The notes: generated from the letters alone by a model not told the origin. Positions 24,252-33,591 are shown, numbered from the stretch's first letter. The stretch is DNA of 64,000 bases from Mycobacterium sp. 852002-40037_SCH5390672 (GCF_001665875.1 NZ_LZTA01000069.1:124001-188000); one strand, 5' to 3'. Numbers and translations are program-made.

Positions 24252-24932
24252 ATGAATATGGTGCCGCGCATGGCGCTGTGCTGGATCGCCGCGATGACTG
24301 TGCTGACTGCGGCTGCATTGCCGGCCGGACCCGCTGGCGCCGACCCGCCGCCCACCCAGGTGATCACAGTGATGGCCGTGGGACCCAAGGGCGAACCGAT
24401 GAACGGCTACCACGTGGCGTCCGGGCCGGACAACGTCGGCCAGGTCAGCGACTGCTCCCAACCGTCGCCGTCGGCGGTTGCCGACGACGTCTACCACTGT
24501 TCGCCGAGCGCGGCCGGAGCCGGCACCTGCTGGCCGTCCACACCGGGATCGCTTCTGTGCGTTGATAACCCGTGGGACATGCAGATGCATCGGGTGATGT
24601 TCGGCGGTCAGCTTCCACCCGTGCACGCGACCCCTAACCCGGACCCGTTCGCGCTCACCCTCGACGACGGCACCCGCTGCCTGCTGCGCAACGGCGGCGC
24701 GTGGGGTGGGCGTGCCGATGGGTACGTCGGCGTCTATGGATGCGGCGGCGCCGGCAGTGACCTCGCCGTGCTGTGGCTGCCCAGCCAGGGTGCCGGAGCC
24801 TGCATCGACCGCACCTCGCCGGCGTGGACCGTCAAGGTCGGTCGCCTCGGCGCACCGGACGCTGTCTTGCCGCCGCCCGCGACCCGCACGGTGACCGCGG
24901 CCTGGCTCGCGGGGGGCAGGGCTGGTGAGTAG
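24252..24932 (+). CDS. Exported Cys-rich protein of unknown function
   Basis: A 226-residue secreted protein. The N-terminus MNMVPRMALCWIAAMTVLTAAALPAGPAGADPPP is a Sec signal with an A-x-A cleavage site. The mature part has many paired cysteines (SDCSQPSPSA, YHCSP, GTCWPS, LLCVDN, RCLLRNG, YGCGGAG, GACIDRT) that probably form disulfides. Conserved aromatic blocks such as GYHVASGP and NPWDMQMHRVMF do not match a named domain. ATG 24252 is preceded by an AGAAGGG ribosome site. It is followed 30 bases later by a methyltransferase gene that seems to have its own promoter. Confidence 0.75.
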   Translation: MNMVPRMALCWIAAMTVLTAAALPAGPAGADPPPTQVITVMAVGPKGEPMNGYHVASGPDNVGQVSDCSQPSPSAVADDVYHCSPSAAGAGTCWPSTPGSLLCVDNPWDMQMHRVMFGGQLPPVHATPNPDPFALTLDDGTRCLLRNGGAWGGRADGYVGVYGCGGAGSDLAVLWLPSQGAGACIDRTSPAWTVKVGRLGAPDAVLPPPATRTVTAAWLAGGRAGE

Positions 24933-24949
24933 GGCGGCACCGGTACTGC

Positions 24950-24955
24950 TATAAC
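24950..24955 (+). promoter_or_regulatory. -10 element of a leaderless methyltransferase gene
   Basis: TATAAC ends seven bases before ATG 24963; no ribosome site is present. Confidence 0.5.
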
Positions 24956-24962
24956 GCAACGT

Positions 24963-25808
24963 ATGTCTGGTCCAGCGCACACGATTACCCATGTTTCCGA
25001 CACGGCTCGATGGACGGCGTTGCACCGGGCAACCGAATCGGCCCGTCCGGATGCGCTGTTCAGCGATCCGCTCGCGGAACGTCTCGCGGGCGATCATGGC
25101 CGCGCGATCGTCGACAACGTGCCCCGCAGCACCCGCAACGGTTGGTGGCTGGTCGCACGGACCAAAGTCATCGATGACGCCATTGCCGACGCGATCGCCC
25201 AAGGCTGTGACCGGGTGTTGAATCTGGCCGCCGGCCTGGACACCCGACCGTATCGGTTGGACCTTCCGTCCGATTTCACCTGGGTCGAGGCGGATCTGCC
25301 GAAGTTGCTCGCGGAGAAGACGCAGGCGCTTTCCGATCAGGTCCCGCGCTGCCGGTTGACCCGTGCCGCGGTGGACCTGGCCGACGCGGCGGCTCGGGAA
25401 GCCTTCCTGAACGAGGCGCTGGACGGCGCGACCAAGGCGCTGGTGCTGACCGAAGGCCTGTTGATGTACCTGCACGACAGCGATGTGAGCGCGCTGTCCG
25501 CGGCAATCCAGCGCCCCGAGGTCACGTGGTGGATGCTCGACTTCGCCGGACCCGGTCTGAAAAAGATGATGAACAAGAAAATGGCCGGCATGCTGCAAAA
25601 CGCGCCGTTCAAATTCGCACCCGAGAACGGCTTGGCCTACTTCGAAAACCTCGGCTGGCGCACCGTCGACGTCGAAGCGCTCTATCTGGCCGCCCGCCGG
25701 CTGCATCGCCTACCGACGCTGATGCGCCCATTTGCCTGGCTGCCGCAGCCGGACCCCCGCCGCCCCGGCAACAGGGCCTGGAGCGCGACCGCCCTGCTGA
25801 CGCACTGA
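24963..25808 (+). CDS. LCMT-type SAM-dependent methyltransferase
   Basis: A 281-residue protein of the leucine-carboxyl-methyltransferase-like family that is expanded in mycobacteria. The signature is RVLNLAAGLDTRPYRLDLPSD (SAM binding), followed by WVEADLPKLLAEK (conserved Asp), and LVLTEGLLMYL. The C-terminal part YFENLGWRTVDVEAL fits the lid region. Members methylate carboxylates or hydroxyls of unknown small molecules or lipids. It is likely expressed from a leaderless transcript. It ends five bases from the convergent GH16 gene. Confidence 0.9.
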   Translation: MSGPAHTITHVSDTARWTALHRATESARPDALFSDPLAERLAGDHGRAIVDNVPRSTRNGWWLVARTKVIDDAIADAIAQGCDRVLNLAAGLDTRPYRLDLPSDFTWVEADLPKLLAEKTQALSDQVPRCRLTRAAVDLADAAAREAFLNEALDGATKALVLTEGLLMYLHDSDVSALSAAIQRPEVTWWMLDFAGPGLKKMMNKKMAGMLQNAPFKFAPENGLAYFENLGWRTVDVEALYLAARRLHRLPTLMRPFAWLPQPDPRRPGNRAWSATALLTH

Positions 25809-25813
25809 GGCCC

Positions 25814-26668
25814 CTACCAGACCCGTATCCAGTCGATGAGCATATCGGCGGGGTAGGTGCCCGGGCCGGGGTCGCCGCCGCCCGACCCGGCCACCGCCAG
25901 GTTGAACACCGGGTACACCGCGTAGCCCGCTCCGTTGAACGGCCAATCCGGCAGTGAGCTGGCCGGCACGTCGAAGTACGGTTGGGCGCCCTCGGCATAG
26001 TCCTTCCAGAACCGAATGCCGGCCTCATCCCACTGGCAGCGCCACGTGTGCCACGCGCTGTCCACCGCGATGTTGTGGGTCTTCCATTCGCCGCCGTTGG
26101 CCTTCGCATGGACGGTGGTGGCCGAGGGCCAGTTGCCGTTGCCGTACCACTCCATGACGTCGATCTCGCCCTGGTCCTCATTGCCCATCCAGTAGGCGGG
26201 CCACGCCCCGGGGGTCAGGCAGTCCAGTTTGATCCGGGCTTCCCAGGTGTGGCCGACGCCTCCTCGCCACAGGCTCTGCACCTTGCCGCTGTAGTAGGTC
26301 GGGCCGTCCTTGGCGGCGCGCAGCACCAGGTTGGACTTGCCGTCAACGAATACGTTGCGGCGATCATCGCGGTACTGCCCGATGTTCTCGGGACGTTCCC
26401 AATAGGTCGGGTCCTTGATCGTCTCGCGGGCTTTGGCCACCGCCCATTTCGATGCATCGGGGGCGGACCCGGCCGGACCGTCAAATTCGTCCGAGAAGAC
26501 GTAGGTCCCGGATTGGCCGCTGGGCGCGGCGGGCGGAGGTATCCGACCGGCAGGCTCGTCCTGCCGGGGCGGGTAGGCCCAGGCATGCGGGGCCGGCAGC
26601 GCTGCTGCCAGCACGCCGATCCCGGTTGTCAAAATCATGCGGCGGCGATCCATCTCCGGCATAAGCAA
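25814..26668 (-). CDS. Exported glycoside hydrolase family 16 protein
   Basis: A 284-residue secreted beta-glucanase-like enzyme. The N-terminus MLMPEMDRRRMILTTGIGVLAAALPAPHAWA fits a Tat-type signal, with an Arg-rich n-region and an Ala-rich core, followed by a Pro-rich linker. The GH16 catalytic motif ExDxxE is present as GEIDVMEW, and the flanking WPAYWMGNEDQ and WHTWRCQWDEAGIRFWKDY blocks match the laminarinase type. It probably hydrolyses beta-1,3-glucans outside the cell. ATG 26668 is used; ATG 26653 (MDRRRM) is also possible. It is the end of a convergent pair with the methyltransferase at 24963. Confidence 0.9.
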   Translation of the reverse strand: MLMPEMDRRRMILTTGIGVLAAALPAPHAWAYPPRQDEPAGRIPPPAAPSGQSGTYVFSDEFDGPAGSAPDASKWAVAKARETIKDPTYWERPENIGQYRDDRRNVFVDGKSNLVLRAAKDGPTYYSGKVQSLWRGGVGHTWEARIKLDCLTPGAWPAYWMGNEDQGEIDVMEWYGNGNWPSATTVHAKANGGEWKTHNIAVDSAWHTWRCQWDEAGIRFWKDYAEGAQPYFDVPASSLPDWPFNGAGYAVYPVFNLAVAGSGGGDPGPGTYPADMLIDWIRVW

Positions 26669-26920
26669 TGGACCCTAGCAGCCAACCGTGCACAAGGTTG
26701 AAACGGGAATTCTGTCGGTGCCTGTCGCTATGGTTCTCATCGCGGTCGGACCAGCACGGACGACAGCACGGCAGTGGCAACGGATTACGCTCGCGAATTC
26801 ACGGCCAATTCTCATCTTGACAGGTGGTTTGGTCTCAGGATTCGAAGGGCATTCTGGAATCACGATCCGATAACCACACTGTTGTAGCTTTTGCGGGTGG
26901 TACTGAGAGGAGTGACGATC

Positions 26921-27127
26921 GTGGCGAATACCCCAGAAGGCACGGTTATTTTCCTTCAGTCCCATCCGGCATGGGCCGCCGCTCAGCGTCGCGAACGCGA
27001 ACGTAATGAAGCAATGCGTCGTCATCCTTCATTTCGCGCGCGCCAGCGTGCCGCCGCCTCTGGTAACCGGGTCGTTCCGTTGGTCCGCAACTTCAAGCTG
27101 TACTCGAGCGGCAACACTCCGGCCTGA
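26921..27127 (+). CDS. Small basic protein of unknown function
   Basis: A 68-residue protein from GTG 26921, chosen because GAGAGGAG stands ten bases upstream. The sequence is rich in Arg and Ala: a beta-like N-terminus (VANTPEGTVIFLQSHP), then a helix with RRERERNEAMRRHPSFRARQRA, and a short C-terminal strand. Highly basic with no membrane span, it could bind nucleic acid, but I recognise no family. A hairpin follows the stop. The 252 bases upstream (26669-26920) show no other gene. Confidence 0.6.
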   Translation: MANTPEGTVIFLQSHPAWAAAQRRERERNEAMRRHPSFRARQRAAASGNRVVPLVRNFKLYSSGNTPA

Positions 27128-27150
27128 ATTCGCCGCAAAATTGGCGTCAT

Positions 27151-27175
27151 CCGGGTGCTGAAACAGCCAACCCGG
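27151..27175 (+). terminator. Hairpin terminator
   Basis: CCGGGT-GCTG and CAGC-(CA)-ACCCGG pair around an AAA loop, with a two-base bulge, 23 bases after the small basic protein. Confidence 0.55.
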
Positions 27176-27249
27176 GCGCAATGAAAGAAGCGGCCGCCTC
27201 GCCCCATACTCTCAAGTCCCGGTTGAGGTATTTACTCGCATCCCTAATT

Positions 27250-27268
27250 CTACTACGGTGCGTAGTAG
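27250..27268. promoter_or_regulatory. Perfect 8-3-8 palindrome before membrane protein gene
   Basis: CTACTACG-GTG-CGTAGTAG ends 20 bases before ATG 27289, between it and the AT-rich CCTAATTC stretch. It is a strong candidate operator; the binding protein is not known. Confidence 0.6.
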
Positions 27269-27288
27269 CCGTTAGTGGGGAGAAACCA

Positions 27289-27738
27289 ATGTCCCGGGAT
27301 GCGGTAACAACGCACCGTCCGCTAACCGCGGCGATGATGGTCTTTGCTGCCGCGTTTGCGCTCCACGGGATCGATCATTTCCGGCGCGGGATGTCGGCAT
27401 CGCCGCCATTGGTCATGGTTGGTGGAACGATCCAGGGATTGTTCGTGATTCTCGCGGTCGCGCTGGTTTTGCGTCATCACCCGTGGGCTTCCGGGACCGC
27501 ATTCATCGTCGGATTCGGCAGCGCGGCTCTGTTTGTCTACGCACATGTGCTGCCCACATTTCTCCGGGACTTTCAAGACAGCTTCACGTCGGGGCCGCGG
27601 ATCAACGTCACCTGGTTCTCGTGGCTCACCGCCGTCGGCGAGATCGGGGCGGGGCTAATCCTGGGCTATGTCGGTCTACATGCGCGGCGCGCGCAGGCCG
27701 TCGATCCCGTCGACACCCCTGCGCCGCGAGATCGGTGA
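27289..27738 (+). CDS. Multi-spanning membrane protein of unknown function
   Basis: A 149-residue protein with four hydrophobic segments: LTAAMMVFAAAFALHGIDHF, MVGGTIQGLFVILAVALVL, GTAFIVGFGSAALFVYAHVL and WLTAVGEIGAGLILGYVGL. ATG 27289 has a GGGGAG ribosome site; an in-frame ATG at 27181 would add 36 residues upstream of the palindrome and looks unlikely. A conserved HGIDHF in the first span and AHVLPTFLRDFQD near the third could bind a cofactor or metal, but no family is recognised. It converges with the TetR gene at 27830. Confidence 0.7.
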   Translation: MSRDAVTTHRPLTAAMMVFAAAFALHGIDHFRRGMSASPPLVMVGGTIQGLFVILAVALVLRHHPWASGTAFIVGFGSAALFVYAHVLPTFLRDFQDSFTSGPRINVTWFSWLTAVGEIGAGLILGYVGLHARRAQAVDPVDTPAPRDR

Positions 27739-27829
27739 GGGCCCGCACGGCAGGCATCTGTGACCGCGCCACCGCGAGTCAGACGCGGGATTGCGTCTCC
27801 TCTCAGCTGAGTTCGCCTGCGTTCTGCGG

Positions 27830-28519
27830 TCAGGGGTGCAGGCCGGAGAGCACCATGGCAGCGAAGACATCGCCAATCTCGGCCAACGAATTGCGCCCAC
27901 CGGGGACATACCAACGGTGGATCCAGTTATGCATGCCCAAGATGCCGAGCATCACCAGCCGCGGGTCCAGATCTGAGCGGAAGACCCCGTTCGCGACACC
28001 CTCTTCGATGATCGCCAGCAGCGTTTTGCCGTAGGCGTCGGCGTTGGCGGTGATGCCCTGCGCTTCGGGAATGGTTGCGATGTGCTGACTTTCACCGGAC
28101 AACAGGAAGAGCTCTGGACTGGTGGCGAGGTCCTCGACGTAGGCGCTCAGGGCGCGACGTAACTTCTCCTCGGGCGGCGCGTCCGAGTCAAGCGCCTCGC
28201 GGCAATGTCGGGTCATCTCGAAGGCCGGCCGCTCGATCAGTGCGACCAGCAGTTCCTCTTTGGTTCCGACGTAGTAGTACAGCGAAGCACGGTTGATGCC
28301 CACCTCGACGGCGACGTCTTCGAGTCGCGCGCGGGCGAATCCCTCGCGACGGAATACTTCCGCGGCGCCTTTCAGGATGCTCCGCCAGCGGTCGTTGGAC
28401 GCCCGGCGGTCCGCGGTTCGCCGCTCGTGACGGCGTCGAGCGTTGTCGCTCTGCGGACGTACGGCTGGAATCGTCGGCCCCCTGACGCGCGAATTTGTTT
28501 CACCGTCAAAATACGCCAC
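27830..28519 (-). CDS. TetR-family regulator
   Basis: A TetR repressor with a clear HTH: RWRSILKGAAEVFRREGFARARLEDVAVEVGINRASLYYYVGTKEELLVALIE. The C-terminal domain resembles KstR-like/TetR_C members (LRRALSAYVEDLATSPELFLLSGESQH, then LGILGMHNWIHRWYVPGGRNSLAEIGDVFAAMVLSGL). GTG 28519 is my choice of start; a longer N-terminus from 28579 is possible, and the first 40 residues are low-confidence. The GRNSLAEIGDVFAAMVLSGL ending is typical of regulators of lipid or fatty-acid metabolism. It may be the protein that binds the palindrome at 27250-27268. Confidence 0.85.
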   Translation of the reverse strand: MAYFDGETNSRVRGPTIPAVRPQSDNARRRHERRTADRRASNDRWRSILKGAAEVFRREGFARARLEDVAVEVGINRASLYYYVGTKEELLVALIERPAFEMTRHCREALDSDAPPEEKLRRALSAYVEDLATSPELFLLSGESQHIATIPEAQGITANADAYGKTLLAIIEEGVANGVFRSDLDPRLVMLGILGMHNWIHRWYVPGGRNSLAEIGDVFAAMVLSGLHP

Positions 28520-28711
28520 GGAATGATTGACCCGGAGGTTAATTCGGACATCAACGCTACCGCTGACGCTGAGGACCACCGAACGCGTTCGGGTGTCCTG
28601 CCGGCCATTGCCCGCTGCGCGAAATGCTCGAGCGGATTCGCTAGCCAGCGGTTCTAAGGCATGCCTATTGGGCTGGAACGAGGGCTCCGTCGGCCACCAA
28701 GGTGCGGTCGA

Positions 28712-29410
28712 TCAGAGCTTGCCAGCGACGAAGTCGGCGGCCTGGTTGGCCATGCCGGCGTCGATGTAGGCCCCGGCGAGATGCTGTGGCCAGTTTTCCT
28801 TCCAGGTGTTCGGATCCGCCGGATTGCAGATGGGGTCGGCACCATGGCACAAGTCGATGGTCCGGTCGTTGTAGGTCGGGTTGAAGTTGGTGATCGGGCC
28901 CACCCATTGGCTTCCGTTTCCGAACAGTGCGACGGCAGCGATGTGTTGATCGACGCCCGGCGGCAGCGGGCTGTCGAAGCCGAACGCCCCGATCGGCGCC
29001 GCCAGCACGACGTCGGTGACCGCCGCGCCCAGCGAGTAGCCGCCCAGCACCAGCCGGGTGTCGGGGCAGTTGTTGACCATGTCCTGGACGTGGTGGCTCA
29101 TATCGTTGGCGCCCTGGGCGACCTCGGTGTCGGCGGGATACTGCACGGCATATACCCCGATGGTCCTGTCCACCTTGGATCGCAGCGCGCTGATGAACGC
29201 ATTACCCAGCATGCCCGGCCCGGCTGATTCGTTACGCCCCCGGGCGAACACGACCTGTACCGGCGGGCAGTTCGCCGCGGCGGCCGGCGGCGCCGTCCCC
29301 GGCATCCCGGGCGGCAGCACTGCGGCGGGCAGCAACAGGGCGGCCGCGGCGATGACCGCGGCGAGGCCGACACCAGCAAATTTGCGGATAAGCAAGTCGC
29401 GCACGTCCAT
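28712..29410 (-). CDS. Cutinase-family serine esterase, exported
   Basis: A 232-residue exported cutinase-like protein. The N-terminus has a long hydrophobic signal (LIRKFAGVGLAAVIAAAALLLPAAV) followed by the mature start NCPPVQVVFARGRNESAG. The catalytic Ser lies in GGYSLGAAV, the Asp in CHGADPIC and the His in PQHLAGAYID, and the disulfide cysteines are kept. Mycobacterial cutinase-like proteins hydrolyse lipids or esters at the cell surface. ATG 29410 is chosen as start. A second cutinase gene is found at 52467-53129 in the same window. Confidence 0.92.
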   Translation of the reverse strand: MDVRDLLIRKFAGVGLAAVIAAAALLLPAAVLPPGMPGTAPPAAAANCPPVQVVFARGRNESAGPGMLGNAFISALRSKVDRTIGVYAVQYPADTEVAQGANDMSHHVQDMVNNCPDTRLVLGGYSLGAAVTDVVLAAPIGAFGFDSPLPPGVDQHIAAVALFGNGSQWVGPITNFNPTYNDRTIDLCHGADPICNPADPNTWKENWPQHLAGAYIDAGMANQAADFVAGKL

Positions 29411-29517
29411 GATGGTAAAGCGAACCCGCTCCGGCCGCTGGGCAGCCGGCGAACAGATCTCCGGTGATCGCTCTGCGCGAACATCGACCACGGTGTCGGC
29501 GGTGCCCATCGAGACGA

Positions 29518-30192
<675 letters not shown>

Positions 30193-30204
30193 CCGGGATA
30201 CGGG

Positions 30205-31281
30205 TCACCGGCCCGGGCCGGCGGCAACGCATTCGCAGTCGAAGTCGGTCTGCAGGCCCACCGGCAGCTCGTCGCCGCGGAAGATCCCCGCGCCGGCGGT
30301 GGTGTTCGACAGGGCGTCTGCCGCCAAGATCATCGCCGCCCCCGTCCAGGTGGTGCGCTCCTCGGGCCACCGCTTCCCGTCCGCGAAAACCAGCCCCGTC
30401 CAATATGATCCGTCGTCTTCGCGGAGATGCTGCATCGCGGCGAACTGCCGATGAGCAGCTGAGCGCTGCCCGATCGCATCCAGCGCCATCACCAGCTCGC
30501 AGGTTTCGGCACCGGTCACCCACGGGCGATCGCCGACGCACCGAATGCCCAGGCCGTCGACCACGAAGGCATCCCAACGCTGCCTGATGCGCGCGGCCGC
30601 CGCCGGACCACGCAAGGCGCTACCGAGGATGGGGTAGTACCAGTCCATCGAGTAGCGGTCCTTCTCGGTGAACGCGTCGGGATGCGCGGAGATGGCGTGT
30701 CCCAGGCGGCCCAGGGCCAATTCCCACTCCGGCTGCGGATCTCCGACCACAGCGGCCAGGGCAAGCGCGCAGCGGATGCTGTGGAAGATGCTCGAGCACC
30801 CGGTCAGCAGGGCTTCCGGCAACACACCGGCTTGGCTTCGAGCCCAACCGATCTCGCCATAGCCGACCTGCATATCGATGACGAAGTCAATGGCTTTGTG
30901 CACCACCGGCCACATCTGGGCCGCGAATGACTCGTCGCCGGTGACCAGAACGTGGTGCCACACGCCGGTGCCGATGTAGGCACAGAAGTTGCTGTCGCTG
31001 TTGGCGTCTTCGACGACTCCCGCCCGGAATTGAATGGGCCACGAGCCATCGGGGCGTTGGGTGCGCCGGCTCCAGTCGAAGGCCGCCCGGGCCGGCTCCA
31101 GCAGTCCAGCGGTGGTCAGCGCCATCGCGCACTCGATGTGGTCCCACGGATCGGTGTGTCCGCCCTCGAACCAGGGGATGGCGCCGGTTGGTTCCTGTGT
31201 GGCGGCGATGGAAAGCGCGGTCTGCCGGCATTGCTCGGGGGTCAACACACCCGGAACTGCTGGCGGATTAGACCGATGCAA
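30205..31281 (-). CDS. Prenyltransferase/squalene-cyclase-fold protein
   Basis: A 358-residue protein that resembles the alpha/alpha barrel of the terpenoid cyclase/prenyltransferase superfamily. Repeated motifs of the QTALSIAATQEPTGAIPWFEGGHTDPWDHIECAM type occur three times, with characteristic WP/GSW repeats (RPDGSWP, DDGSYW). The DXDD of type-II cyclases is not seen. The start is TTG 31281; an in-frame GTG at 31248 is possible. The start overlaps the upstream methyltransferase by 14 bases, so it is the third gene of a GT4-methyltransferase-cyclase operon. The catalytic role (glycolipid precursor binding or hydrolysis) is unknown. Confidence 0.7.
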   Translation of the reverse strand: MHRSNPPAVPGVLTPEQCRQTALSIAATQEPTGAIPWFEGGHTDPWDHIECAMALTTAGLLEPARAAFDWSRRTQRPDGSWPIQFRAGVVEDANSDSNFCAYIGTGVWHHVLVTGDESFAAQMWPVVHKAIDFVIDMQVGYGEIGWARSQAGVLPEALLTGCSSIFHSIRCALALAAVVGDPQPEWELALGRLGHAISAHPDAFTEKDRYSMDWYYPILGSALRGPAAAARIRQRWDAFVVDGLGIRCVGDRPWVTGAETCELVMALDAIGQRSAAHRQFAAMQHLREDDGSYWTGLVFADGKRWPEERTTWTGAAMILAADALSNTTAGAGIFRGDELPVGLQTDFDCECVAAGPGR

Positions 31282-32026
31282 CTGAATATCCTTCAGTCGC
31301 CTGGCGTTTCGCCTGCTGCGGTTTGACGAAGTACATCGCCACGCTTTTGCCCACCAGCGGGTTGAGCAGCGACTCGGCCAGCTGAGTGATCTTCGGCCGC
31401 TGCATCAGGTCCCAGACCAGGAGCTTGTGGTAGGCGTTCACCGCTCGGTGGTCGCTATTCTGCACGCCCACAGCGCATTTGAGCCACCAAAATGGCGAGT
31501 GCAATGCATGGGCATGATGGGTATGGGTCAATTCCATTCCGCCACCGGCGATCTTGCCGCGCAATTCACTGGCCCGGTAAATGCGTACGTGGCCACCCTC
31601 GTTGCTGTGGTATTCGTCGGACAACAACCAGCACACCTGCTCGGGCAGCCACCGCGGCACGCTGACCGCCAGGGTGCCACCGACTTTGAGCACCCTGATG
31701 AGCTCGGCTATCGCCGCGTCGTCGTGGGGAATGTGCTCGAGGATTTCCGACGCGATGACGCAGTCGAACGTCTCATCGGCGTAGGGCAACTTCAGCGCGT
31801 CCCCGACCACCACCTTCGCCGACGCGCCGCCGGGCGCCTCGCCGGTCTCGGCCATCGCACGCAGAATGGTGTCCACCGAGCGTAATTCGGCCTCGTCGCG
31901 GTCGAAGGCTATGACGTCGGCGCCGCGGCGATACGCTTCGAACGCATGCCGGCCGGCTCCGCAACCCACGTCGATGACGTTGCTCGACGGCCCGATCCCG
32001 AGCCGGTCGAAATCGACTGTCAGCAT
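31268..32026 (-). CDS. Class I SAM methyltransferase
   Basis: A 252-residue methyltransferase. The SAM site is SSNVIDVGCGAGRHAFEA, followed by VIAFDRDEAEL and FDCVIASEILEHIPHDDAAIAELIRVLKVGGTLAVSVPRWL. The C-terminus has PLVGKSVAMYFVKPQQAKRQ. It is the middle gene of a three-gene cluster: its start lies seven bases inside the end of the GT4 gene and its end overlaps the cyclase-fold gene. Its substrate is probably a glycan or lipid precursor handled by the neighbours. Confidence 0.9.
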   Translation of the reverse strand: MLTVDFDRLGIGPSSNVIDVGCGAGRHAFEAYRRGADVIAFDRDEAELRSVDTILRAMAETGEAPGGASAKVVVGDALKLPYADETFDCVIASEILEHIPHDDAAIAELIRVLKVGGTLAVSVPRWLPEQVCWLLSDEYHSNEGGHVRIYRASELRGKIAGGGMELTHTHHAHALHSPFWWLKCAVGVQNSDHRAVNAYHKLLVWDLMQRPKITQLAESLLNPLVGKSVAMYFVKPQQAKRQATEGYSVASV

Positions 32027-33270
32027 GGCACTCCGCTCTGCGCGTTGCGTGCGATCGCCCGCTCGTAGACCCGAACGGTCTGGGCGGCCACGGCTTCCCA
32101 GCTGAAGACGTTGACGGCGCGGTTTCGTCCCGCCTTGCCCAGGCTACGGCGCTTCTCCGGCGAGTCCAGGAGTTCACCGAGCGCGTGGGTCAGGGCGTCC
32201 ACGTCGGCGGGCGGCACCAGTTCGGCGCAAGCACCGTCCGTCCCAAGGACTTCCGGCAGCGCGCCAACCCGGCTGGCGACGATCGGGGTGCCGCTGGCCA
32301 TGGCTTCCACGGCGGGCAGCGAAAACCCCTCGTAGAGCGACGGGATGCAGGCGACCTCCGCGGAGGCGAACAAGGCGGCCAACTCGGTGTCGGACAGCCC
32401 GCTGGTGATGTGCACGATGTCGGAGATCCCGAGTTCGGCGATGAGCTTGTGGGTCGGGCCATTCGGCTCCACCTTGGCGACCAACCGCAACTCGAGGTCC
32501 CGGACGGTGCGCAGTCGGGCGACCGCCTGCAGCAGGGTGCGGACGCCCTTCAGCGGGGTATCGGCGCTGGCGATCGCGATGATGCGGCCGGGCTCGCGTG
32601 GGCCGGAACCCGGTTTGAACAGCTCGGTGTTCACCCCCAGCGGCACGACATGAAGTTGCTCCGGTGCGACGCCGAAGTCGGCGACGATGTCGGAGGCCGA
32701 CGATGACGAGACCGTCAAAAGGTCGGGGATGTGGCGCGCGACCTCTTGCTGCATGTCCAAGAACCCATACCAGCGGCGCACCAACGGCTTTCGCCACCAT
32801 CGCGCAGCGGCCAGATCCAGCACTCGATCGCGGGTGATGGGGTGGTGGACGGTGGCCACGACGGGAAGTCCCGCCTCGGCGATGCGCAGCAGTCCGGCGC
32901 CCAGGCTCTGATTGTCGTGGACGACGTCGAAATCGGCTGTCCGCTGGGCAAGTAACCGGGCGGCCCGCATCGTGAAGGTCCGCGGTTCGGGAAAGCCGGC
33001 GGTCCATGTTGTGAACAGTTCCACGACGTCAATCGAGTCGCGAATTTCGCTCGGCCGCGGTACCCGGAAAGGGTCGGGTTCCCGATAGAGGTCAAGGCTG
33101 GGCACTTCGGTAAGCCGGACCCGCGGATCGAGGAGGTCGGGATACGGCTGTCCGGAAAACACTTCGACGTCGTGACCGAGTTCCACCAGACCGTGGCTGA
33201 GATGGCGCACGTAGACGCCCTGTCCGCCGCAATGGGTCTTACTACGGTAGGACAGCAGGGCAATTCGCAT
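32020..33270 (-). CDS. GT4-family glycosyltransferase
   Basis: A 416-residue GT-B fold glycosyltransferase. The N-terminal part MRIALLSYRSKTHCGGQGVYVRHLSHGLVELGHDVEVFSG is typical of GT4 (sugar acceptor domain). The nucleotide-binding half has NTELFKPGSGPREPGRIIAIASADTPLKGVRTLLQAVA, and the EX7E signature region is EVACIPSLYEGFSLPAVEAMASGTPIVASR. ATG 33270 is chosen, with AAGAAGAG six bases upstream; an in-frame TTG at 33276 is possible. It is the first gene of the GT4-methyltransferase-cyclase-fold operon and is preceded by a SigA-type promoter and palindrome at 33357-33402. Confidence 0.93.
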   Translation of the reverse strand: MRIALLSYRSKTHCGGQGVYVRHLSHGLVELGHDVEVFSGQPYPDLLDPRVRLTEVPSLDLYREPDPFRVPRPSEIRDSIDVVELFTTWTAGFPEPRTFTMRAARLLAQRTADFDVVHDNQSLGAGLLRIAEAGLPVVATVHHPITRDRVLDLAAARWWRKPLVRRWYGFLDMQQEVARHIPDLLTVSSSSASDIVADFGVAPEQLHVVPLGVNTELFKPGSGPREPGRIIAIASADTPLKGVRTLLQAVARLRTVRDLELRLVAKVEPNGPTHKLIAELGISDIVHITSGLSDTELAALFASAEVACIPSLYEGFSLPAVEAMASGTPIVASRVGALPEVLGTDGACAELVPPADVDALTHALGELLDSPEKRRSLGKAGRNRAVNVFSWEAVAAQTVRVYERAIARNAQSGVPC

Positions 33271-33356
33271 ACTCAACTCTTCTTTGCTGGAAAATGACCG
33301 CGGAATGGCGCCGAATACATCGCGGTCAACGGACTCCCGAACTCCGTGACAGCAAA

Positions 33357-33372
33357 CTGGACATGTGTCCAG
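33357..33372. promoter_or_regulatory. Perfect 7-2-7 palindrome at start of glycosyltransferase operon
   Basis: CTGGACA-TG-TGTCCAG is a perfect inverted repeat directly downstream of the -10 for the reverse-strand promoter (33373-33402), in the position of an operator. Confidence 0.6.
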
Positions 33373-33402
33373 ACTATAGTTCGATCACCTAATCGAGCGC
33401 AA
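33373..33402 (-). promoter_or_regulatory. SigA-type promoter for the GT4-methyltransferase-cyclase-fold operon
   Basis: On the reverse strand TTGCGC (33402-33397) and TATAGT (33378-33373) are separated by 18 bases. Transcription would begin near 33366, about 95 bases before the GT4 start. The 321-base gap 33271-33591 holds only this promoter, the palindrome and the DUF1906 promoter. Confidence 0.55.
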
Positions 33403-33579
33403 CGAGCCGGAGTTCCACCGTGCCGCGTGCAGGCGGCCCCCGGGATGTCCGACACTCAAAGATCATGCCACTGGTCGGTGGCCGCCATCTTTCCGACCGG
33501 TCGGTTCGGAACGCGCGGTGCCGGAATTGGTCGGCGGTGACCGGCGACGATCCGTCGAAAGAAGGCTCGAACTTTTTGT

Positions 33580-33585
33580 TACCAT
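33580..33585 (+). promoter_or_regulatory. -10 element of leaderless DUF1906 gene
   Basis: TACCAT lies six bases before GTG 33592, the same -10 and spacing as at 17144-17156. Confidence 0.4.
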
Positions 33586-33591
33586 CGCGCG

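Noticed and set aside
24213-25706. A 497-codon frame antisense to the exported Cys-rich protein and methyltransferase
   Set aside because: The opposite strand carries clear signal peptide and SAM motifs; the antisense protein is Arg/Gly-rich and has no domain.
27781-27798. Hairpin AGACGC...GCGTCT between the convergent membrane protein and TetR genes as a terminator
   Set aside because: Only six-base arms and no further pairing; too weak to list.
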